A stretch of 33,099 bases of DNA from Geoalkalibacter ferrihydriticus DSM 17813 (lineage in GTDB: Bacteria > Desulfobacterota > Desulfuromonadia > Desulfuromonadales > Geoalkalibacteraceae), in the NCBI RefSeq assembly GCF_000820505.1, contig NZ_JWJD01000002.1, positions 49,028 to 82,126 of the forward strand, read 5' to 3'. The stretch's first letter is position 1, and each line of letters starts with the position of its first letter. The translations under genes and the position numbers were made by a program. Below are positions 1 to 9,406 of this stretch, in pieces. Under the pieces are notes generated by a model. That model did no database searches. It was not told the DNA's origin and saw only the letters and a list, made by a program, of their open reading frames with translations.

Positions 1-143
1 GTGTCAAATAATTCTGAGGTATTTTTGGTGCTGTCAAGGCGTCGCCAACGCAGGCAGCGCCGAAAAGAGCCAGAATTAGAAGGCAGGACTAACCGCACGG
101 GGCACCAGGCATCCGGCCTTCCTCGCCCCTCCCCCGCACGCTT
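1..143. other. Intergenic sequence downstream of spoT
   Basis: No gene is supported here. The stretch lies 3' of the minus-strand spoT gene and runs off the window edge. A weak GGGGC/GCCCC inverted repeat lies between about 98 and 128, but no T-run follows it on the minus strand, so I do not call a terminator. Confidence 0.5.
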
Positions 144-2300
144 TTAACTGCGCAGTCTCTCGACCTTGTACACGCCCTTGACCTTGAGCAGGGCATTGAC
201 CACTTTGTTGAAATGTTCAAGGTTCTGCACATCGACGACAAAGTTATTGACCCCTTTTCCGTCGATGCTGGAATGAACGCTGGCACTGATAATGTTGGCC
301 TCGCAGTTGGTAATGGCCCCGGTGATACCGGCCAGCATGCCCTTCTGATCGAAGCAGTAGACGCGCATTTTGACCGGTCGCGAGGCCTTTTTCTTCATGT
401 CCCATTCGATGTCGACACGCCGCTCAGGATCGGCTTCCAACACATGGGGGCAATCAGAGGTATGCACTGTGACACCGCGACCGCGGGTGATAAACCCGAC
501 CACGGAATCTCCGGGTAGCGGCCCGCAGCATTTGGCAAAACGCACCATGATATCTTCAATGCCCTGAATCTTGATCGCATTTGAGGGTTTTTTACGAATC
601 TTGTCAAGCACCTGGCCGATCCGACCGGGCTTCTGTGCGTCATTGGCGCGCAGCTTTTCCTCGGGAACCACCCGTGCGATGACCTGCCCGGCCGAGAGCT
701 TACCGTAACCAATGGCGGCCAGGACTTCCTCGATCTGATCAAATCCCAGCTCTTTCATGCCACGCGCCATATCCGGAGAGGTGGCAGCGCGATTAAAGCT
801 CATACCGTGCTTGCGTAATTCTTTTTCAAGTACGTCGCGCCCAATTTCGATGCTCTTTTCCCGCTGCTCCGACTTGATCCATTGGCGAATCTTGTTGCGC
901 GCCTTTGAAGTCCGGACAAATTTTATCCAATCCTTGCTCGGCGTGTGCTTGGCCGCGGTCATGACCTCAATGACATCGCCATTGTGCAACTCGGTCTTAA
1001 GAGGTACCAGGCGCCCGTTGATGCGTGCCCCGACACAGGTATGGCCGACATCCGTATGAACGCTGTAGGCAAAGTCGACGGGCGTTGAGCCCTTGGGCAA
1101 CTCTTTCACCTCGCCTTTAGGCGTAAAGACAAAGACCTCTTCGGGGAAGAGATCGATTTTGACCGTATCCATGAACTCGCGTGAGTCCTTGAGTTCCTGC
1201 TGCCATTCAAGCAACTGACGCAACCAGCCGAAACCGCGCTCCTCGCGCTCTTCCGCGGATGAGGTTCTGCCTTCTTTGTACTTCCAATGAGCGGCAATCC
1301 CCTCTTCGGCGATACGGTGCATATCCCAGGTGCGGATCTGCACCTCAATGCGCTCGCTGAAGGGTCCGATGACCGTGGTATGCAACGACTGATACATATT
1401 GGCCTTGGGCATGGCGATGTAATCTTTAAAACGACCGGGAATCGGCTTCCAGGTGGAATGAACGATACCCAGGACCTCGTAACATTCGCGCACCGATTCC
1501 ACCAGGACGCGAAATGCGATTAAATCGTAAACCTGCTCGAAATCAATGCCCTGCCGCTCCATTTTGAGATAGACGGAATAAAGGTGCTTGGAGCGACCTG
1601 ATACTTCGCCGCGAATACCCTGCTCTTCGAGCTTGCTACGGATTTTTTCCCTGACCTGATCGACATAGGCTTCGCGCTCCTTGATTCTCCTGGCAACCTT
1701 GGCGGCGAGATCGTTATAGATGGCCGGCTCAAGATACATGAAGGACAGATCCTCAAGCTCGCTCTTGATCCAACTGATACCCAGGCGGTTGGCAAGGGGG
1801 GCGTAAATATCCAGGGTTTCCCGGGCAATGCGCTGCCGGCGCTCCGCCGCCTGATAGCCCAGGGTGCGCATGTTGTGCAGTCGATCCGCCAGTTTGACGA
1901 GAATCACCCGGATATCTCGGGCCATGGCAATGAGCATCTTGCGAAAATTTTCCGCCTGACGTTCCTCACTGGAACGCAGAAACATCTTGCTGATCTTGGT
2001 CACCCCGTCGACCAGCGAAGCCACCTCGTTACCAAAAATCGTGCGGATTTCCTCCAGGGTGGTCAAGGTGTCCTCGAGGGTGTCATGCAACAATCCGGTG
2101 ACAACCGTGTCCACATCCATGCGCAATTGCGCAAGGATATAAGCCACTTCCATGGGATGGGTCAGGTAGGGCTCACCGGATAGGCGGGTTTGTCCCTGGT
2201 GAACTTTTGCACTGAAGACGTAGGCCTTGCGTACGGCATCGAGGTCCGCGGCGGGATTATAGGCAAGAATTTTTTCAAGTATGTCGTCGAGGCGAACCAT
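144..2300 (-). CDS. spoT: Bifunctional (p)ppGpp synthetase/hydrolase, RelA/SpoT family
   Basis: This 718-residue long RSH protein makes and degrades the alarmone (p)ppGpp in the cytosol. The N-terminal HD hydrolase domain is intact: HP near 48-49, HD at 72-73, ED at 76-77 and LADRLHN around 137-143. The synthetase domain keeps the family signatures RSKHLYSVYLKM, YDLIAFRV, the FKDYIA-PK-N-YQSLHT block and EVQIRT-MH-AE-G-AAHW. TGS follows (start FVFTPKGEVKELP), then a zinc-finger-like CCGPLPGD stretch and a C-terminal ACT domain. All catalytic signatures being present suggests a true bifunctional enzyme. It is the last gene of a long minus-strand run after gmk and rpoZ, an order typical of proteobacteria. 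A 277-bp spacer separates it from rpoZ, unusually long for this operon. The ATG at 2300 has only a distant GGAG as ribosome binding site. Confidence 0.97.
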   Translation of the reverse strand: MVRLDDILEKILAYNPAADLDAVRKAYVFSAKVHQGQTRLSGEPYLTHPMEVAYILAQLRMDVDTVVTGLLHDTLEDTLTTLEEIRTIFGNEVASLVDGVTKISKMFLRSSEERQAENFRKMLIAMARDIRVILVKLADRLHNMRTLGYQAAERRQRIARETLDIYAPLANRLGISWIKSELEDLSFMYLEPAIYNDLAAKVARRIKEREAYVDQVREKIRSKLEEQGIRGEVSGRSKHLYSVYLKMERQGIDFEQVYDLIAFRVLVESVRECYEVLGIVHSTWKPIPGRFKDYIAMPKANMYQSLHTTVIGPFSERIEVQIRTWDMHRIAEEGIAAHWKYKEGRTSSAEEREERGFGWLRQLLEWQQELKDSREFMDTVKIDLFPEEVFVFTPKGEVKELPKGSTPVDFAYSVHTDVGHTCVGARINGRLVPLKTELHNGDVIEVMTAAKHTPSKDWIKFVRTSKARNKIRQWIKSEQREKSIEIGRDVLEKELRKHGMSFNRAATSPDMARGMKELGFDQIEEVLAAIGYGKLSAGQVIARVVPEEKLRANDAQKPGRIGQVLDKIRKKPSNAIKIQGIEDIMVRFAKCCGPLPGDSVVGFITRGRGVTVHTSDCPHVLEADPERRVDIEWDMKKKASRPVKMRVYCFDQKGMLAGITGAITNCEANIISASVHSSIDGKGVNNFVVDVQNLEHFNKVVNALLKVKGVYKVERLRS

Positions 2301-2577
2301 GAATCATCCAAAGCTCCACACCGGTTTCGCAAGGTGCGGACAAGACGTAAAAAAGGCAGCCGGCTTTATGCCGCCCGCCGGTATGGCGTCTGTCGCCCCA
2401 AAAGATCCAGGGCAAAGAACCACAAAGGTGAAGATTATTTGCAACGGTTCAGAATGCACCGCAGGATACGGCGGCATCGCGTGCGGCAAAAAACTCACCT
2501 ACGACTCAAATATTTGCCGCACCACTCAACCGCCGCACCCTGCGGTGCTGTCGGACGTTGCGGCTGAATAGTTACGA
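2301..2577. other. rpoZ-spoT spacer without a convincing gene
   Basis: This is a 277-bp gap inside an otherwise compact operon. It holds several GC-rich inverted repeats, for example GCACC/GGTGC at 2535-2548 with a 4-nt loop, and a terminator-like hairpin near spoT. A 64-codon minus-strand frame at 2304-2498 has a composition unlike a normal protein and no clear ribosome binding site, so I treat it as chance. Confidence 0.5.
2349..2381 (-). terminator. Possible intrinsic terminator or attenuator before spoT
   Basis: Read on the minus strand, an interrupted GC-rich stem (GGCGG..GGC, loop ATAAA, GCC..CTGCC) is followed directly by six T residues. It lies about 48 nt upstream of the spoT start and could trim the rpoZ transcript or attenuate spoT. 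The stem has an internal loop, so the call is tentative. Confidence 0.35.
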
Positions 2578-2784
2578 TTATTTTTTACGGCCCGGCAGAT
2601 CGTATTCGATCCTTCCGGCCGCGACCTCACGCAGCGCCAGCACGGTTTTTTTATTGTTCTGTTTATTTTCGATCAGCGGCGAGCCGCCCTTGTAGAGTTG
2701 CTTGGTGCGCTTGGCTGCGACCATGGTCAAAAGGAACCGGTTGGGAATCTGCACCAGACAGTCTTCAACGGTAACACGTGCCAT
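2578..2784 (-). CDS. rpoZ: DNA-directed RNA polymerase subunit omega
   Basis: A 68-residue protein that begins [10 protein letters not shown] and matches the omega subunit in length, N-terminal motif and the central NRF-L---A--R--QL region. Omega helps RNA polymerase assemble around beta prime and, in proteobacteria, contributes to a ppGpp binding site, which fits its place just before spoT. The open frame continues upstream to 2895, but I chose the ATG at 2784: AGGAG sits 10 nt before it, and the residues before this Met overlap gmk in another frame and do not resemble omega. It lies 40 bp downstream of gmk on the same strand. Confidence 0.96.
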   Translation of the reverse strand: MARVTVEDCLVQIPNRFLLTMVAAKRTKQLYKGGSPLIENKQNNKKTVLALREVAAGRIEYDLPGRKK

Positions 2785-2824
2785 ATCGGAAAATCTCCTG
2801 TAAAAGATACGACAAAAACGCCGA

Positions 2825-3463
2825 TCAGATATTGATGTCAAAGCCGGTCGCCAAGGCGGGAAGCACCCGCGAGGAGCGGCACCCCTCGGCGACAATGATG
2901 GACTTAAGCTGAGTTAATGCCATTTCGAAATCGTCGTTGATCACGATATAATCATAATCCGTGGATGCTTGGATTTCGCCACGGGCGTTACTGATGCGGC
3001 GTTCGATCACCTCGGGAGCATCCGTGCCCCGCCCTTCCAGGCGGCGCCTTAGTTCGGTCAGGTCGGGAGGGAGGATGAATATAAAAACGGCCTCGCTCTG
3101 CCCGTAACTTTTCCGCAACTGATTTGCGCCCTGAATATCGATGTCGAGCAGAACGTCATGGCCGCAATTGCGCCATTGCTCAAGAGTGTCGATCGCCGTG
3201 CCATAGCGATTGCCGTGAACCTCGGCCCATTCGGCAAAAGAACCGGCAGCGATCATTTGCGCAAAAACCTCAGGATCGACGAAAAAGTAATCGACGCCCT
3301 CGCGCTCACCTGGCCGCATTGAGCGCGTGGTAAAAGAGACAGAATGCCGCAGGTTAGGGAAAATGTCAATAATCCGCCTGCACAAGGTGGTTTTTCCGGC
3401 GCCCGAGGGTGCCGAAACGACAAACAGGGAACCACGGGTGGAGGCGGTGCGATCATTCGACAT
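2825..3463 (-). CDS. gmk: Guanylate kinase
   Basis: A 212-residue ATP:GMP phosphotransferase that converts GMP to GDP in the cytosol, supplying GTP and indirectly the precursor of ppGpp. The P-loop [10 protein letters not shown] is at about 17-26, the same form as E. coli Gmk. The GMP-binding region [13 protein letters not shown] and the YFF--FEEF-type segment (here [15 protein letters not shown]) follow. Length is normal for the family. The ATG at 3463 overlaps the 3' end of yicC by 11 bp, implying coupled translation. rpoZ and spoT follow downstream. Confidence 0.97.
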   Translation of the reverse strand: MSNDRTASTRGSLFVVSAPSGAGKTTLCRRIIDIFPNLRHSVSFTTRSMRPGEREGVDYFFVDPEVFAQMIAAGSFAEWAEVHGNRYGTAIDTLEQWRNCGHDVLLDIDIQGANQLRKSYGQSEAVFIFILPPDLTELRRRLEGRGTDAPEVIERRISNARGEIQASTDYDYIVINDDFEMALTQLKSIIVAEGCRSSRVLPALATGFDINI

Positions 3464-4328
3464 TCTGCACTTGCTCCCTGATCTTTTCCAGTTCGGCTTT
3501 GACTTGCACCACCATGCGGGTCAGTTCGGCATCGTTGGACTTTGACCCCATGGTGTTGGTTTCCCGATTGAGTTCCTGGGCAAGAAAATCAAGCTGACGG
3601 CCTACGGGCTCATCTTTTTGCAACAAATCCCGAAACTGCCCCAGATGGCTGGCAAAGCGAACCACTTCTTCACTGATATCGCAACGGTCGGCAAAAAGCG
3701 CCACCTCCTGGGCAAGCCTCTGGGGATCGACCTCGAGTTCGCCGCCGAATCGCTCCAGGCGCTGGTGCAGCTTCTGCCGCCACTCCTCGACAACCAGCGG
3801 AGCCCGGTCCCTGATCAGAGCGAGCATTTGCTCCACCTGCGTCAAGCGCGACTCCATGTCCTCGCGGGTCGCCCGGCCTTCAACAGCGCGCATCTGTTCC
3901 ACCGCGATCAAAGCCTGATCCAGGGCCTCGTAAAGACACTCTGCCATGCCCTGCGCGTCCGGGGCGGCTTCTTGCATCAGAATCACGTCGCGCTGTTGGG
4001 CCAGCAGAGTCAAGGGCACCCCATCGCGCAGATCAAACAAGGCTTCCATCTTGCGAAACAAATCCATATAGGATTCGGCCAAGGGCTGGTTTAGCACCGG
4101 CACGGTGGTAAGCGCTTCGGAAGCTTCCTGGGAAATAAACACATCAATCTTGCCGCGTCGCAACCGCTCGCCAACCCGCTTCTTGATATCGTTGTCGAAA
4201 GAGATAAGAAATCGCGGGGCCTTGATGCTGATATCGCCGAAGCGGTGATTGACGGTCTTGATTTCCACCGTCAGTGCTATCCCGCCGTGGCGCGCCTGAC
4301 CCTTGCCGTAGCCGGTCATACTTTTCAT
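3453..4328 (-). CDS. yicC: YicC family endoribonuclease-like protein
   Basis: A 291-residue protein of the YicC/YloC family, recognised by the N-terminal MKSMTGYGKG signature and the C-terminal EVDPQRLAQEVALFADRCDISEE and LDFLAQELNRE-NTM-SKS motifs. E. coli YicC has been linked to small-RNA turnover as an endoribonuclease; the role here is inferred from family. The frame is open further upstream to 4382, but the ATG at 4328 is preferred because it begins the family motif and has GAGG six bases upstream. It starts 7 bp after the rfbC stop and overlaps gmk, so it bridges the sugar genes and the gmk-rpoZ-spoT group. Confidence 0.94.
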   Translation of the reverse strand: MKSMTGYGKGQARHGGIALTVEIKTVNHRFGDISIKAPRFLISFDNDIKKRVGERLRRGKIDVFISQEASEALTTVPVLNQPLAESYMDLFRKMEALFDLRDGVPLTLLAQQRDVILMQEAAPDAQGMAECLYEALDQALIAVEQMRAVEGRATREDMESRLTQVEQMLALIRDRAPLVVEEWRQKLHQRLERFGGELEVDPQRLAQEVALFADRCDISEEVVRFASHLGQFRDLLQKDEPVGRQLDFLAQELNRETNTMGSKSNDAELTRMVVQVKAELEKIREQVQNVE

Positions 4329-4335
4329 CTTTGCC

Positions 4336-4902
4336 TCATTCTTGATCTGGAAGGGGTTGGGAAAACACGGGGGCATCGGCAAAGGCGATGCCCTGGCGGT
4401 CCTTGGCCGAAAGCAGCGGCGCGCCTTTCAGCGGCCAATCCACGGCTAGTTGCGGATCGTCCCAGCAGATGGTGCGTTCATGCTCGAGAGCATAGTAGTC
4501 AGTGGTTTTATAGAGAAATTCCGCCGCCTCTGACAAAACCAGAAATCCGTGGGCGAACCCGGCGGGTATCCAGAGTTGCCGCTTGTTCTGCGCCGAAAGC
4601 CGCACTCCGACCCACCGTCCGAAGGTTGGGGAGTAACGGCGCAGGTCAACCGCGACATCAAACACCTCCCCCGCGGTGCAGCGCACCAGCTTGCCCTGGG
4701 GTTGCCGAATCTGGTAATGCAGACCCCGCAGAACGCCCTGGACCGAGCGCGAATGGTTGTCCTGTACGAACACGCCGGGCAATCCGGTTGCCTGCTGCCA
4801 GGCACGCTGGTTGAAGCTTTCATAAAAAAAGCCACGGTCATCGCCGAACACCTGGGGCTCGACGATCAAGACTTCGGGAATCGCTGTTGCGCTGAGATTC
4901 AT
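4336..4902 (-). CDS. rfbC: dTDP-4-dehydrorhamnose 3,5-epimerase
   Basis: RmlC, third enzyme of dTDP-L-rhamnose synthesis, epimerising dTDP-4-keto-6-deoxyglucose at C3 and C5. The 188-residue cupin has the signature GDDRGFF (20-26), catalytic His in RGLHYQ (H62), KLVRCTAGEVFDVAVDLRR, and IPAGFAHGF with YKTTDYY following. The reading frame allows a GTG start at 4920 overlapping rfbA. I chose the ATG at 4902 because MNLSATAIPEVLIVEP aligns with the usual family start, and a GAGGT lies about 11 bases upstream. It sits 14 bp after rfbA and 7 bp before yicC. Confidence 0.95.
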   Translation of the reverse strand: MNLSATAIPEVLIVEPQVFGDDRGFFYESFNQRAWQQATGLPGVFVQDNHSRSVQGVLRGLHYQIRQPQGKLVRCTAGEVFDVAVDLRRYSPTFGRWVGVRLSAQNKRQLWIPAGFAHGFLVLSEAAEFLYKTTDYYALEHERTICWDDPQLAVDWPLKGAPLLSAKDRQGIAFADAPVFSQPLPDQE

Positions 4903-4916
4903 CGGCAATCCAGACC

Positions 4917-5786
4917 TCACAGATCCCGCAGGACCATCTCCAGATAATCCCGGTAGCTCGACTTAGGGGTTTGCTCAATAATTTGCGCCATCTGCTCAGC
5001 ATCAACAAAGTTTTTGCGCAGGGCAATCTCTTCCAGGCAGGCAATTTTCAAGCCCTGGCGGGCTTCCAAGGTACCGATGAAGTGGCTTGCTTCGAGAAGG
5101 CTCATGTGGGTTCCCGTGTCAAGCCAGGCGATGCCGCGCCCCAGCTTTTCCACGCGCAGTTCACCGCGGCTCAGATATTCCAGGTTGAGATCGGTGATCT
5201 CAAGCTCGCCCCGGGCCGAAGGTTTGAGCTGCCGCGCCAGTTCAACGACTTTTCCGTCATACAGATATAGCCCCGGCACGGCATAGTGGCTTTTGGGTTT
5301 CCGAGGTTTTTCCTCCAGGCTCAGCACCCGACCTTCACGATCGAATTCAACCACCCCGTAGCGCTCGGGATCGGCGACCGGATAACCAAAGACCGTGGCG
5401 CCGGAGGAAAACTCTGAGACCAGGCGATCCAGCCCCATCCTGCCGTAAAAAAGATTGTCGCCCAGGATCATACAGACGGATTGGTCACCGATAAACTCAG
5501 ACCCGACCAGAAAAGCCTGGGCGATACCCCGAGGTTCGGGCTGCACTACGTAGGAAAGACGAATGCCCCAACGGCTGCCGTCGCCGAGGAGCGCTTCGAA
5601 GCGGGGTGTATCCTGGGGGGTTGAAATGATCAGAATGTCGCGAATTCCGGCCATCATCAGGGTGGCCAGGGGATAATAAATCATCGGTTTGTCATAAACC
5701 GGCATCAACTGCTTGCTGGCCACCAGAGTCAGGGGGTAGAGGCGTGAACCTGCACCGCCCGCGAGAATGATGCCTTTTTTAATCAT
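4917..5786 (-). CDS. rfbA: Glucose-1-phosphate thymidylyltransferase
   Basis: RmlA, first enzyme of the dTDP-L-rhamnose pathway: dTTP plus glucose-1-phosphate gives dTDP-glucose and pyrophosphate. The 289-residue protein begins [20 protein letters not shown], containing the nucleotidyltransferase signature, then [24 protein letters not shown] and the EEKP motif in [13 protein letters not shown]. The open frame extends upstream to 5828. The ATG at 5786 is chosen since the conserved motif starts there, GAGG lies six bases upstream, and it makes an ATGA overlap with the rfbD stop. Confidence 0.97.
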   Translation of the reverse strand: MIKKGIILAGGAGSRLYPLTLVASKQLMPVYDKPMIYYPLATLMMAGIRDILIISTPQDTPRFEALLGDGSRWGIRLSYVVQPEPRGIAQAFLVGSEFIGDQSVCMILGDNLFYGRMGLDRLVSEFSSGATVFGYPVADPERYGVVEFDREGRVLSLEEKPRKPKSHYAVPGLYLYDGKVVELARQLKPSARGELEITDLNLEYLSRGELRVEKLGRGIAWLDTGTHMSLLEASHFIGTLEARQGLKIACLEEIALRKNFVDAEQMAQIIEQTPKSSYRDYLEMVLRDL

Positions 5787-6706
5787 GTGAACCTCGCTTC
5801 GAAATAGTCCTTGAGACTTTCCCGCCAATGGGACACGCGCGCCCCGGTCACCTGCCGGTACTTGGCTTTGGACAAAACCGACCAGGACGGCCGTGCCGCC
5901 GGCAGAGGATAATCCTCGGTGCGGATCGGCAGGATGCGTTTTACCGCCGGCTCGCTGCCATGCTGCCGCAGCAACGCAACGATGACTTCGGCAAATTCAA
6001 ACCAACTGCACTGCCCGTCATCGGAAAAATGATAGGTTCCATAGGGACTTTTACCAGGGACCGGATCAAGGCGTCGCGGCGCGTCGAGCAAACGATATAT
6101 CGCCAGCACCAGGTCGCGGGTATAGGTGGGACAACCGATCTGATCGGCGACAATGCGCAGTTCTTCGCGCTCCTGCGCCAGACGGATGATGGTTTCGACA
6201 AAATTCCCGCCGCCGGGGCCATAGAGCCAACTGGTCCGCACGATGAAATAGCGCTCCAGGCCGCTCTCGCGGATCGCCTGCTCGCCGCGCAGTTTACTGA
6301 GGCCGTAAACCGAAAGGGGCGCGGTGTCATCGTCCTCGACATAAGGCTGCTTTTTGCAACCGTCGAACACATAGTCGGTGGAAATATGCACCAGAACAGC
6401 GCCTGCCTCGCGCGCCGCCCGCGCCAGGATTCCCGGACCCTCGCCGTTAACAAGAAACGCCAGGTCGCGGCTTGTTTCGCACGCATCGACGCGCGCAAAG
6501 GCGGCACAGTTTACAATCACCTGCGGCCGCAGACGCAAAACCACCTCACCCACCTGCTCGGCATTGGTAATATCGAGGGCATCGTGGTCGCAGGCATGCA
6601 TGTCATAAATGCTCGGCATCCGCTGACGGAACATGGTTCCCAGCATGCCTCCGGCACCGGTGAGAAGCAGAACCGGGCGCCGTTCGGGGTGAAATGTCGA
6701 GCTCAC
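5783..6706 (-). CDS. rfbD: dTDP-4-dehydrorhamnose reductase
   Basis: RmlD, last step of dTDP-L-rhamnose synthesis, reducing dTDP-4-keto-rhamnose with NAD(P)H. The 307-residue short-chain dehydrogenase/reductase shows a GAGGMLG nucleotide loop at about 17-23, the ISTDYVFDG segment and the catalytic Y-x3-K in [10 protein letters not shown]. The frame stays open upstream to 6841, inside rfbB. A GTG at 6706 is preferred: it overlaps the rfbB stop as GTGA, has GGAG seven bases upstream, and leaves the usual short lead before the Rossmann motif. It overlaps rfbA by 4 bp, so rfbB, rfbD and rfbA are probably translationally coupled. Confidence 0.93.
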   Translation of the reverse strand: MSSTFHPERRPVLLLTGAGGMLGTMFRQRMPSIYDMHACDHDALDITNAEQVGEVVLRLRPQVIVNCAAFARVDACETSRDLAFLVNGEGPGILARAAREAGAVLVHISTDYVFDGCKKQPYVEDDDTAPLSVYGLSKLRGEQAIRESGLERYFIVRTSWLYGPGGGNFVETIIRLAQEREELRIVADQIGCPTYTRDLVLAIYRLLDAPRRLDPVPGKSPYGTYHFSDDGQCSWFEFAEVIVALLRQHGSEPAVKRILPIRTEDYPLPAARPSWSVLSKAKYRQVTGARVSHWRESLKDYFEARFT

Positions 6707-7773
6707 TCGCGCTCTCCGTACATGCGGTGATAGTAGGCCTGATATTCGCCGCTGACAACACCTTCCACCCACTCCGGATTGTCCAGATACCACTGAACGG
6801 TGCGGCGCATACCTTCCTCGAACCTGACGCGCGGCTGCCAACCCAGATCGCGCGCGATTTTACCGGCATCAATGGCGTAGCGCCGATCATGACCGGGGCG
6901 ATCCTTAACAAAGGTTATCAAGCTGCGCCGCGTGCGACCCTCAACCAACAGGCCGATCTTCTCATCGAGCAGGTCACAGATGAGATGCACGATTTCAATA
7001 TTCTGTTTCTCGTTATTGCCACCGATGTTGTAGGTTTCGCCAAGCTTTCCCCCTGCGAGAACGGCAAGAACCGCCTCGCAGTGATCCTCGACATAAAGCC
7101 AGTCACGCACGTTTTTGCCGTCGCCATAGACCGGCAAAGCCTGCCCCCTGAGGGCATTATGCACCACGAGGGGGATGAGTTTTTCCGGAAACTGAAAGGG
7201 ACCATAATTGTTGGAACAGTTGGTGATCAATACGGGCAGGCCGTAGGTGTGAAAATAGGCACTGGCCAGATGATCCGAGGCCGCCTTACTCGCCGAGTAG
7301 GGAGAACGCGGATCGTAGGGAGTCGCCTCGGTAAAATAGCCGGTTTCCCCCAGAGAGCCATAAACTTCGTCGGTGCTTACATGCAGAAAACGCGGTGCGA
7401 CAGGCGCTGAAGGATCGCTAAGCCAGTGCTTGCGCGCGGCCTCGAGCAGCGTGAAGGTGCCGACAATGTTGGCCTGAATGAAAGCCCCGGGCCCCTCGAT
7501 GCTGCGATCCACATGAGACTCGGCGGCAAAATGAACCACCGTATCAATCCCTTCCTCGGCAAACAACTCTTCGACCAGCGCCTGGTCGCAGATATCTCCC
7601 TTGACGAAGCGGTAGCGAGGATCGTCTGCGACAGCTTCGAGGTTGCGTAAATTGCCTGCATAAGTCAGCTTGTCGAGGTTCACCAGGCGCAGGTCCTCAA
7701 AACGACGCAGGACCATATGGATAAAATTTGCTCCGATAAAACCGCAGCCACCGGTCACGAGAACTTTTTTCAT
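6703..7773 (-). CDS. rfbB: dTDP-glucose 4,6-dehydratase
   Basis: RmlB, second enzyme of the dTDP-L-rhamnose pathway, an NAD-dependent dehydratase giving dTDP-4-keto-6-deoxyglucose. The 356-residue protein has the GGCGFIG NAD loop at 8-14, [19 protein letters not shown] with the catalytic Asp-Glu pair, [10 protein letters not shown] with the Y-x3-K dyad, and NCSNNYGP. Length is normal. It begins 33 bp after the tviB-like dehydrogenase and is followed by rfbD with a GTGA overlap. A GGAG lies about 12 nt upstream of the ATG. Confidence 0.98.
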   Translation of the reverse strand: MKKVLVTGGCGFIGANFIHMVLRRFEDLRLVNLDKLTYAGNLRNLEAVADDPRYRFVKGDICDQALVEELFAEEGIDTVVHFAAESHVDRSIEGPGAFIQANIVGTFTLLEAARKHWLSDPSAPVAPRFLHVSTDEVYGSLGETGYFTEATPYDPRSPYSASKAASDHLASAYFHTYGLPVLITNCSNNYGPFQFPEKLIPLVVHNALRGQALPVYGDGKNVRDWLYVEDHCEAVLAVLAGGKLGETYNIGGNNEKQNIEIVHLICDLLDEKIGLLVEGRTRRSLITFVKDRPGHDRRYAIDAGKIARDLGWQPRVRFEEGMRRTVQWYLDNPEWVEGVVSGEYQAYYHRMYGERE

Positions 7774-7806
7774 CGATGATTACCACTCCGTAAAAAACCT
7801 AAAAAT

Positions 7807-9123
7807 CTACAGCCGCCAGTACACCATTTCTTGTTCGCGAATGGCTTGGGGCTCAAGCACCGATTTGACATCGATGATCACGCCGCGGCCATTGCCGTTG
7901 CCGGTCATCTCTTTGAGTTTTTGTGGTGTCAGATCACGGAAACACTCATGGGATACGGCCCAGATTACCGCGTCCAGGGCGCCCGCCTCACTCAGCGGGA
8001 TCAGATCCAGGCCATATTCGTGACGCGCCTCTTCCGGGGCGGCCATAGGATCGTGAATCATGACATTGATCCCATACTCCTGCAATTCACGCACGATGTC
8101 GACCACTTTGGTGTTGCGGATATCGGGAACATCTTCCTTAAAAGTCAGGCCCAGCACCAAAACCCGTGCATTTTTCACCGCCTTGTCGGCCTGGATGATC
8201 TTTTTTACCGTCATTTCCGCAACATATTTGCCCATGCCGTCATTGATACGGCGACCGGCCAGAATCACCTGGGGATGATACCCAACGGCTTCGGCCTTGT
8301 GGGTGAGATAGTAGGGGTCAACACCAATGCAGTGGCCGCCCACCAGACCGGGGGTAAATTTCAGAAAATTCCATTTGGTGCCGGCGGCTTCGAGAACATC
8401 GCGAGTGGGTATGCCGAGACGGTTGAAAATAATGGCTAGTTCGTTCATCAAGGCAATATTGAGGTCGCGTTGGGTATTCTCGATGACCTTGGCGGCTTCG
8501 GCCACCTTGATGCTGGAGGCCCGGTGCACTCCGGCGGAAATAACCATTTCATAGACCTGGGCGACGGTATCGAGGGTTTCGGCATCCTGGCCGGCAACGA
8601 CCTTGACGATTTTTTCGACGGTGTGAACTTTGTCGCCCGGGTTGATCCGCTCGGGCGAATAGCCGAGTTTAAAGTCGATTCCGCATTTAAGTCCCGACTC
8701 CTTCTCAAGAATCGGCAGACAGACTTCTTCGGTGAGACCTGGATAAACCGTTGATTCATAGACCACGATAGTACCCGGAGCCAAATGCCGGCCAATGGCC
8801 GTCGATGACGAAATCAGGGGGGTCAGGTCGGGCTTGCGATGTTCGTCGATGGGGGTGGGAACGGTGACGATGATAAAGCGCGCCTCGCTCAGCCGCGTTG
8901 GGTCATCGGTGTAATCGATGCGCGTGGCGGCGAGTTGCTCCGCCGAAAGTTCGCCGGTGGAATCGATACCGCAGCGCAGTTCCTCTATTTTCTTGCGGCT
9001 GATGTCCAAACCGATGACCTCGGCCTGACGGCCGAAGGCCGCGGCCAGCGGCAAGCCCACGTAGCCCAGGCCGACTAAGGCAATAGCGGCCTTGCGCTCC
9101 TTAATATCCTGCAATGTCACCAT
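7807..9123 (-). CDS. tviB: UDP-N-acetylhexosamine 6-dehydrogenase (TviB/WbpO type)
   Basis: A 438-residue nucleotide-sugar dehydrogenase that oxidises C6 of a UDP-HexNAc to the uronate with two NAD. Evidence includes the N-terminal GLGYVGLP Rossmann loop (18-25), the VTVPTPID segment, YSPERINPGDKVHTVEKIVK, and the catalytic cysteine in GGHCIGVDPYY (C265). The C-terminal block GLTFKEDVPDIRNTKVVDI is typical of the VipA/TviB/WbpO branch. This branch acts on UDP-GlcNAc or UDP-GalNAc rather than UDP-glucose; the exact substrate is inferred. A strong AGGAGGG lies 9 bases before the ATG. It heads the sugar block that continues into rfbBDAC, so it likely supplies surface polysaccharide precursors. 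Confidence 0.9.
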   Translation of the reverse strand: MVTLQDIKERKAAIALVGLGYVGLPLAAAFGRQAEVIGLDISRKKIEELRCGIDSTGELSAEQLAATRIDYTDDPTRLSEARFIIVTVPTPIDEHRKPDLTPLISSSTAIGRHLAPGTIVVYESTVYPGLTEEVCLPILEKESGLKCGIDFKLGYSPERINPGDKVHTVEKIVKVVAGQDAETLDTVAQVYEMVISAGVHRASSIKVAEAAKVIENTQRDLNIALMNELAIIFNRLGIPTRDVLEAAGTKWNFLKFTPGLVGGHCIGVDPYYLTHKAEAVGYHPQVILAGRRINDGMGKYVAEMTVKKIIQADKAVKNARVLVLGLTFKEDVPDIRNTKVVDIVRELQEYGINVMIHDPMAAPEEARHEYGLDLIPLSEAGALDAVIWAVSHECFRDLTPQKLKEMTGNGNGRGVIIDVKSVLEPQAIREQEMVYWRL

Positions 9124-9406
9124 GAAAAAATTCCCTCCTGAAATTCAGTTTTCTATCTATCAGTGCCACAATCAGGTCACCGCCTTCGGCGCGCTCGCGG
9201 TTCTCAACCGCCGCCATCACGACGCTTGAGTTCTTTTCGCAGATGCAGGTGCAACCTGTCAACATCTTCCTGAGCAAAATAGCCATGTGCGATTCCCGAC
9301 GTGGTGGTCACTGCCGGAAAGGGAAAGTCAGCGGCGCGGCGCCTGGAATTTAAAGACCAATGAAAAGCTCTTACCTGAATCCGTTCGGATCTCACTGATC
9401 CAGGCC
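9124..9406. other. Leader of the tviB-rfb block, possible gene relic
   Basis: This 283-bp gap lies upstream of tviB on the minus strand. Two overlapping minus-strand frames read protein-like (ending near 9204 with HGYFAQEDVDRLHLHLRKELKRRD, and continuing in another frame from about 9220), which could be a decayed gene. A TTGACA on the minus strand near 9260 has no good -10 partner. A GCGGTT/AACCGC hairpin is at 9197-9211 without a T-run. Confidence 0.35.

Noticed and set aside
2304-2498. 64-codon minus-strand frame between rpoZ and spoT
   Set aside because: Low-complexity composition and no Shine-Dalgarno; it spans the hairpin-rich spacer.
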